Origin: Streptococcus cristatus
GTDB lineage: Bacteria > Bacillota > Bacilli > Lactobacillales > Streptococcaceae
DNA: 43,730 nucleotides
NCBI RefSeq assembly: GCF_001578775.1
Contig: NZ_KQ969062.1
Coordinates: forward strand, 948,384 to 992,113
Reading direction: 5' to 3'
The notes under the pieces are model-generated. The model saw nothing but the letters and a program-made list of their open reading frames with translations, ran no database searches and was not told the DNA's origin. Within the stretch, counting starts at the first letter, position 1. Each line of letters starts with the position of its first letter. A program made the translations under genes and the position numbers. Positions 43,693 to 43,730 of this stretch are shown here, piece by piece.

Positions 43693-43730
43693 AGATTGAA
43701 GACAGGCTTTGTGGCTCACGTTTTCAATCT
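43693..43730 (+). terminator. Terminator-like hairpin after pulA (cut by the window end)
   Basis: AGATTGAA (43693-43700) pairs with TTCAATCT (43723-43730); the expected T-run lies beyond the last base. Confidence 0.6.

Overview
The window is a chromosomal segment of a Streptococcus, most likely of the sanguinis/gordonii/mitis (oral) group. The evidence is the gene set and order (pcrA end, rgp polyrhamnose genes, cmk, an infC-rpmI-rplT operon, comEB, metK, murA, spxR, map, queT, ligA, pulA), a streptococcal-type SMK-box (SAM-III) leader before metK, a preQ1-II leader before queT, and moderate GC. Species assignment is inference only. I saw no tRNA, rRNA, CRISPR array, insertion sequence or prophage.

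Layout. (1) 1-2.5 kb: 3' end of pcrA, a Nudix hydrolase, and a broken PLP-dependent sulfhydrylase gene (metY-like) with a one-base frameshift. (2) 2.6-24.8 kb: a large cell-wall rhamnopolysaccharide locus. It holds a GtrB/GtrC-like pair, rmlD, a Wzx-type flippase, a run of glycosyltransferases with a GacI/GacJ-like pair, a 977-residue three-module glycosyltransferase, a DUF2142 membrane protein, a GT4 enzyme, then rgpA-rgpB-rgpC-rgpD-rgpF and a GacH-type glycerol-phosphate transferase. (3) 24.9-28.3 kb: ebsA-like gene, ferredoxin (minus strand), LysM protein, cmk and infC-rpmI-rplT, closed by a 180-nt multi-hairpin element. (4) 28.3-38.4 kb: comEB, SMK box plus metK, murA, GNAT, spxR, map, YihY-family gene, a small membrane protein, a MarR regulator, a B3/B4-domain protein, gtrA (minus strand), and preQ1-II plus queT. 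(5) 38.4-43.7 kb: ligA, dagK-like and pulA.

How the genes work together. RmlD makes dTDP-L-rhamnose. RgpA, RgpB and RgpF build the polyrhamnose backbone in the cytoplasm, and the RgpC/RgpD ABC transporter exports it. The flippase, the GacI/GacJ-like pair and the polytopic DUF2142 protein resemble the group A carbohydrate side-chain kit, in which a sugar is put on undecaprenyl phosphate, flipped and attached outside. GacH would add glycerol phosphate. The GtrB/GtrC-like pair at the left edge looks like a second lipid-linked-sugar module, and the distant gtrA gene could supply a flippase.

The most unusual part is the roughly 10.8 kb between rmlD and rgpA, genes that are adjacent in the S. mutans and S. 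pyogenes loci as I know them. This stretch is partly very AT-rich, encodes a fused GT2-RgpF-GT4 protein, and is accompanied by loss of rgpE. It looks like a serotype-variable cassette that gives the rhamnan a strain-specific decoration. All functions are inferred from sequence motifs read by eye; no database search was possible.
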